Source: VXYK01 sp965214565 (GTDB lineage: Bacteria; Actinomycetota; Acidimicrobiia; Acidimicrobiales; Aldehydirespiratoraceae). From it: 64,000 bases of DNA. Positions 61,296 to 64,000 of the stretch are shown one piece after another. Position numbers and translations under genes: made by a program. The notes below the pieces were generated by a model. That model saw only the letters and a list, made by a program, of their open reading frames with translations, ran no database searches and was not told where the DNA came from. The DNA lies in the NCBI GenBank assembly GCA_965214565.1, contig OZ243951.1, positions 124,001 through 188,000 of the forward strand. Direction: 5' to 3'. The first letter of the stretch is position 1. Every line of letters starts with the position of its first letter.

Positions 61296-62705
61296 ATGCG
61301 CTTGCTTCATGTCGTCTCCTCGCCTACCGACGCCCCATCATGTGACCAAGATTGCGACGGCGCAGCCATCTACCTGAGCGCCGCGGGGCGACTGAGCGAA
61401 ATCGCGCAGAGCGCCATAATCAGCGCTCTTTCGCAACGCCCGGACGCCGATGCTGTGTACGGCGACATCGAGATTGCGGGGACCATTCAACGTCGAAGTG
61501 CCTGGTCACCGACGCGCCTGCTCGTAGAACCCAACGCCTGTGCGCCCCTGGCGGTGCGCTGTCGGACCCTTGCTGAACTCGGCTGCGGCATCACAGACCC
61601 GGCATTGCCGTTTCGGTTGTCACGCAGCGAGTCAGTGGTACTACACATTCCCGCAGTATTGAGCAGACACCCCCAAGAGATTCCCGGGGCCGATTCGGTT
61701 GTGGTCAACGCCCACCTGGCGGAGACCGGGATCGCGGCCACTGCTGTGGAAGGCGGTCAGGCTGGCCGGCTCCGCCTGGTGCCCGACCCGTCCCATCAAC
61801 CCGGGGTCTCAATAATCATCCCGACAGCCGGAGAGGCTCTCGGCGACGGCAACGGAGCTGAACTCGCGGTGGAGCGGTGCCTGACGACCATCGCTGCCGA
61901 CGCCCGGACGAACCTCGAGGTAATCCTGGTCGTAGGCGACGAGTACCGGGGCGACCCCTCCCAGATCAACGACGCCGGACTGCCGGTGCGGATCGAGCGA
62001 CGACCGCCCGGGCCGTTCAACTTCTCCGCCGCCTGCAACCAGGGCATCCTCGCCGCACGCAACGAACTGGTGCTTCTGCTCAACGACGACACCGAGGTCT
62101 GCACCGGTGCCGTCGACGCGATGGTCGCCCATTTCGGTGACAGGACGATCGGCGCCGTCGGGGCGTTGCTGCGTTACCCCGACGGCACGATCCAGCACGC
62201 CGGAATGGTCATTGAAAACGCCCACCCGCTGCATCCGTTCGTGGGCTGGTCGACCGAGGACTCCCAGAGATTCGGCGGTACCGTCGCCCGTGACGTGATC
62301 TCTGTCACCGGCGCCTGCTTCATGTCGCGTCGATCACTGCTTCTGGCCCTCGGCGCGATGTCGACCGACTTCCCGCTGTCGTTCAACGATGTCGACCTTT
62401 GCTTGAAGATCCGTCGATCCGGGCACCGGGTGATCGTCGAACCCGAGGCGACGTTGGTTCACCGTGAGTCGTTCAGCCGGGTGGCGCGAATCTTCGAGTG
62501 GGAGTGGCACCGATTCATCGAGCGATGGGGCGAGGTGGACGACCCGTGGTACCACCCCGGTTACAGACGACCCGACGATCCGACGAATCTGCGCCTCAAC
62601 GCCGACCATCTAGATCCGGCCGAGCACCACGATCATTGCGACCCGCGCGACACGACCATCAGGGTCGGCGTCCACCGCCCACGCATCAGCCATCACTTGA
62701 CGTAG
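61296..62705 (+). CDS. GT2 family glycosyltransferase
   Basis: A 469-residue soluble transferase. Residues about 1-165 are a divergent part with an AAGRLSEIAQ segment. The GT2 domain starts near 172 (VSIIIPTAGE), then FNFSAACNQGI, LLLNDDTEV (DxD-like), VGALLRYPDGTIQHAGMV, VTGACFMSRR and FNDVDLCLKIRRSG, as in rhamnosyl- and O-antigen-type GT2 enzymes. ATG 61296 is chosen since the frame upstream overlaps the divergent gene. Confidence 0.83.
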   Translation: MRLLHVVSSPTDAPSCDQDCDGAAIYLSAAGRLSEIAQSAIISALSQRPDADAVYGDIEIAGTIQRRSAWSPTRLLVEPNACAPLAVRCRTLAELGCGITDPALPFRLSRSESVVLHIPAVLSRHPQEIPGADSVVVNAHLAETGIAATAVEGGQAGRLRLVPDPSHQPGVSIIIPTAGEALGDGNGAELAVERCLTTIAADARTNLEVILVVGDEYRGDPSQINDAGLPVRIERRPPGPFNFSAACNQGILAARNELVLLLNDDTEVCTGAVDAMVAHFGDRTIGAVGALLRYPDGTIQHAGMVIENAHPLHPFVGWSTEDSQRFGGTVARDVISVTGACFMSRRSLLLALGAMSTDFPLSFNDVDLCLKIRRSGHRVIVEPEATLVHRESFSRVARIFEWEWHRFIERWGEVDDPWYHPGYRRPDDPTNLRLNADHLDPAEHHDHCDPRDTTIRVGVHRPRISHHLT

Positions 62706-62715
62706 GGTTTGGGGG

Positions 62716-62970
62716 GTGCCGCAACAGTCTGTGACTCCCGACCCGATCGACAGCGTTGATCAGGCCGAACTCCGTGCGGAGATACTGCGGCTCCGCGATC
62801 TGAACATCGGGCTCGAGAGCCGAGCCGAGGTACGCGCTGAACGGGTGGCCGACCTGGAGGCGCAGAACAAGGAACTCAACGTCCGCAACCGAGCGCTTGA
62901 AGTCGAGCTCGGCCGCAGCCCGATGATTCGGATAGCCCGCGCCGTCGCCCGCCGACTCAGACTGCGCTGA
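62716..62970 (+). CDS. Small coiled-coil protein
   Basis: An 84-residue protein of unknown function. Residues about 15-67 show regular Leu/Val heptads with charged positions (AELRAEILRLRDLN, LEAQNKELNVRNRALEVEL), predicting a coiled coil, followed by a basic tail ending RRLRLR. The GTG start lies in GGGGGGTG, 10 bp after the GT2 gene. It may be a small partner of that transferase. Similar coiled coils occur at the end of GT2 proteins, so this may be a split-off domain. Confidence 0.6.
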   Translation: MPQQSVTPDPIDSVDQAELRAEILRLRDLNIGLESRAEVRAERVADLEAQNKELNVRNRALEVELGRSPMIRIARAVARRLRLR

Positions 62971-63015
62971 GGGTACTGGTCTGAACGTACTGCGCTGAAC
63001 GTGCTGCGTTGAACG
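62960..63015. repeat. 14-bp degenerate tandem repeat, four copies, filling a convergent gap
   Basis: Units GACTGCGCTGAGGG, TACTGGTCTGAACG, TACTGCGCTGAACG and TGCTGCGTTGAACG follow each other without a break. The first contains the TGA stop of the coiled-coil gene. The last ends exactly at the stop of the convergent gene (63016). Confidence 0.9.
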
Positions 63016-64000
63016 TTACGGCTCGAGCGGTTGACCGACACCCCGGCTCTGTGCGCCGCCAGCCGGATGCAAGGGTCTCGCCTGCTGTGCGGATCCGGTC
63101 GGTCGAAGGGCAGCGCCCATGAGCAGGACCCAGTTGTAGGAGAACAACAGCACATAGCTCAACGTCAGATTCACCGCGACCAGGAACACAACCAACGCGA
63201 AGAAGGTCCACGAGTCTGCGCTCGGATCACGCCACAGAGCCTGACCGGATCCCCACAGCGCAGTCGCGCCCACCGCCACGAAGGGGATCAGCGCCAACAG
63301 CCCTCCGCCCAGCCAAACCCCCAGGATGCTGTTGTGAGCACTGCCTATGGCCCACAGATCACCGGCGTCGACCAAATCGACGCTGTCCCAGACCGTGAAC
63401 CAGCCGTACCCCACGATCGGACGCTCGACTATCCCCTCCCATCCGAACTCCCAGAGACCACGACGGAGAGCCAACGTCGAGCTGTTCCATGCCGCAACCG
63501 CCACAATCGCGATAGCCGCCGCACCCAACGCCGCGACGGCTAATGCGTAACGCACGGCGCGCAGACCGAACCGGACACGACCGACCGAAGCGAACCACAG
63601 CAACGAAGCACAGACCACCGCCCCGAGCAGGGCGAGCCAGGAGCTGAGACTCCCACTGCCCGCCAACGCCGCCAACCCCATCACCCCCAACGAAACCGGT
63701 AGCACCCGCTCTCGGCCACCAGTCCCCAACAGAGCCGGAACGCCGACGAGCAACCCGAGCGCGGCCAGCGAGCCGAGTTCGTTGGGATCACCGAACAGGC
63801 CTCGCCAGTCACCGTTGAGGTCCCGACCGATCGAGGTCGACAGTACCACCGCCACCAGACTCCCCGCGAGCGCCGACACGACCGTCACCGTCAACGCCCG
63901 ACGGAAGCGGGCGAAGTCAAGATCCGCGATGATCCACGCCAGAGCGACCAAGCCGACATAGGCGAGCGACCTCTCCCGGGTCGCCGAGGGGTCCACGCTC
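63016..64000 (-). CDS. O-antigen ligase-like membrane protein (5' end beyond window)
   Basis: The C-terminal 328 residues of a multi-pass membrane protein; the frame stays open to the edge, so the real start is outside. SIGRDLNGDWRGLFGDPNELG followed by SLAALGLLVG and a large outer loop with GWEGIVERPIVGYGW and SAHNSILGVWLGGG are the marks of the Wzy/WaaL (O-antigen ligase) family, which polymerise or transfer lipid-linked glycans. It ends with a short Pro/Gly-rich tail. Together with the transferases upstream it is the polymer-forming step of this cluster. Confidence 0.82.
   Translation of the reverse strand, partial: SVDPSATRERSLAYVGLVALAWIIADLDFARFRRALTVTVVSALAGSLVAVVLSTSIGRDLNGDWRGLFGDPNELGSLAALGLLVGVPALLGTGGRERVLPVSLGVMGLAALAGSGSLSSWLALLGAVVCASLLWFASVGRVRFGLRAVRYALAVAALGAAAIAIVAVAAWNSSTLALRRGLWEFGWEGIVERPIVGYGWFTVWDSVDLVDAGDLWAIGSAHNSILGVWLGGGLLALIPFVAVGATALWGSGQALWRDPSADSWTFFALVVFLVAVNLTLSYVLLFSYNWVLLMGAALRPTGSAQQARPLHPAGGAQSRGVGQPLEP

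Overview
The window is a dense, high-GC stretch of chromosome that reads as a Gram-positive actinobacterium. GTG and TTG starts are common, and there are F420 biosynthesis genes (cofD-cofE), DUF3499 and DUF5719 family proteins, a mycobacterial-type biotin carboxylase/BCCP subunit next to birA, an LpdA-like flavoprotein, an LCP ligase and a Trm112-like small protein. Class Acidimicrobiia is my best guess, from general feel and not from any alignment. No tRNA, rRNA, CRISPR array, insertion sequence or phage gene was found.

Layout. 1-7174 (minus) holds mannose metabolism (manA cut by the window edge, a Trm112-like protein, manB), a polyphosphate kinase 2 and a 1246-residue membrane-protein/GT2 fusion. 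7175-7704 is the only gene-poor gap; it contains a decayed piece of an elongation factor G gene and a hairpin leader. 7705-15477 (plus) is one giant secreted protein with a swivel/ATP-grasp (dikinase-like) front half and about a dozen Calx-beta-like repeats. 15497-23864 holds a CPBP protease, DUF3499, ftsH, a thioredoxin-like protein, a DUF5719-like protein and a GT2 membrane protein. 24019-29635 is a sugar-nucleotide block (rmd, gmd, galE, GDP-mannose pyrophosphorylase) with cofD-cofE inside it. 29645-34063 has a His-rich membrane protein and three GT4 glycosyltransferases.

34067-41141 (minus) is a signalling string: ammonium transporter, STAS anti-sigma antagonist, a receiver/PP2C/HATPase fusion, an ABC-type solute-binding lipoprotein without permeases, and a large sensor kinase. 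41258-46135 adds a GDP-fucose-synthase-like protein, UDP-xylose synthase, UDP-glucose dehydrogenase and an LCP ligase. 46183-50200 holds birA, biotin carboxylase/BCCP and an LpdA-like reductase. 50300-64000 is a second glycan-assembly block: GT-C and PIG-V-like membrane transferases, three GT4, two GT2, a methyltransferase-like protein, a YfhO-like membrane protein and an O-antigen-ligase-like protein cut by the edge.

Together the genes make activated sugars (GDP-mannose, GDP-deoxyhexoses, UDP-galactose, UDP-glucuronate, UDP-xylose), assemble them into a cell-surface glycan and probably attach it to the wall. The most unusual points are the giant secreted dikinase-like protein, the binding protein/kinase/PP2C/STAS relay, and a recurrent habit of short tandem repeats sitting exactly at gene ends.
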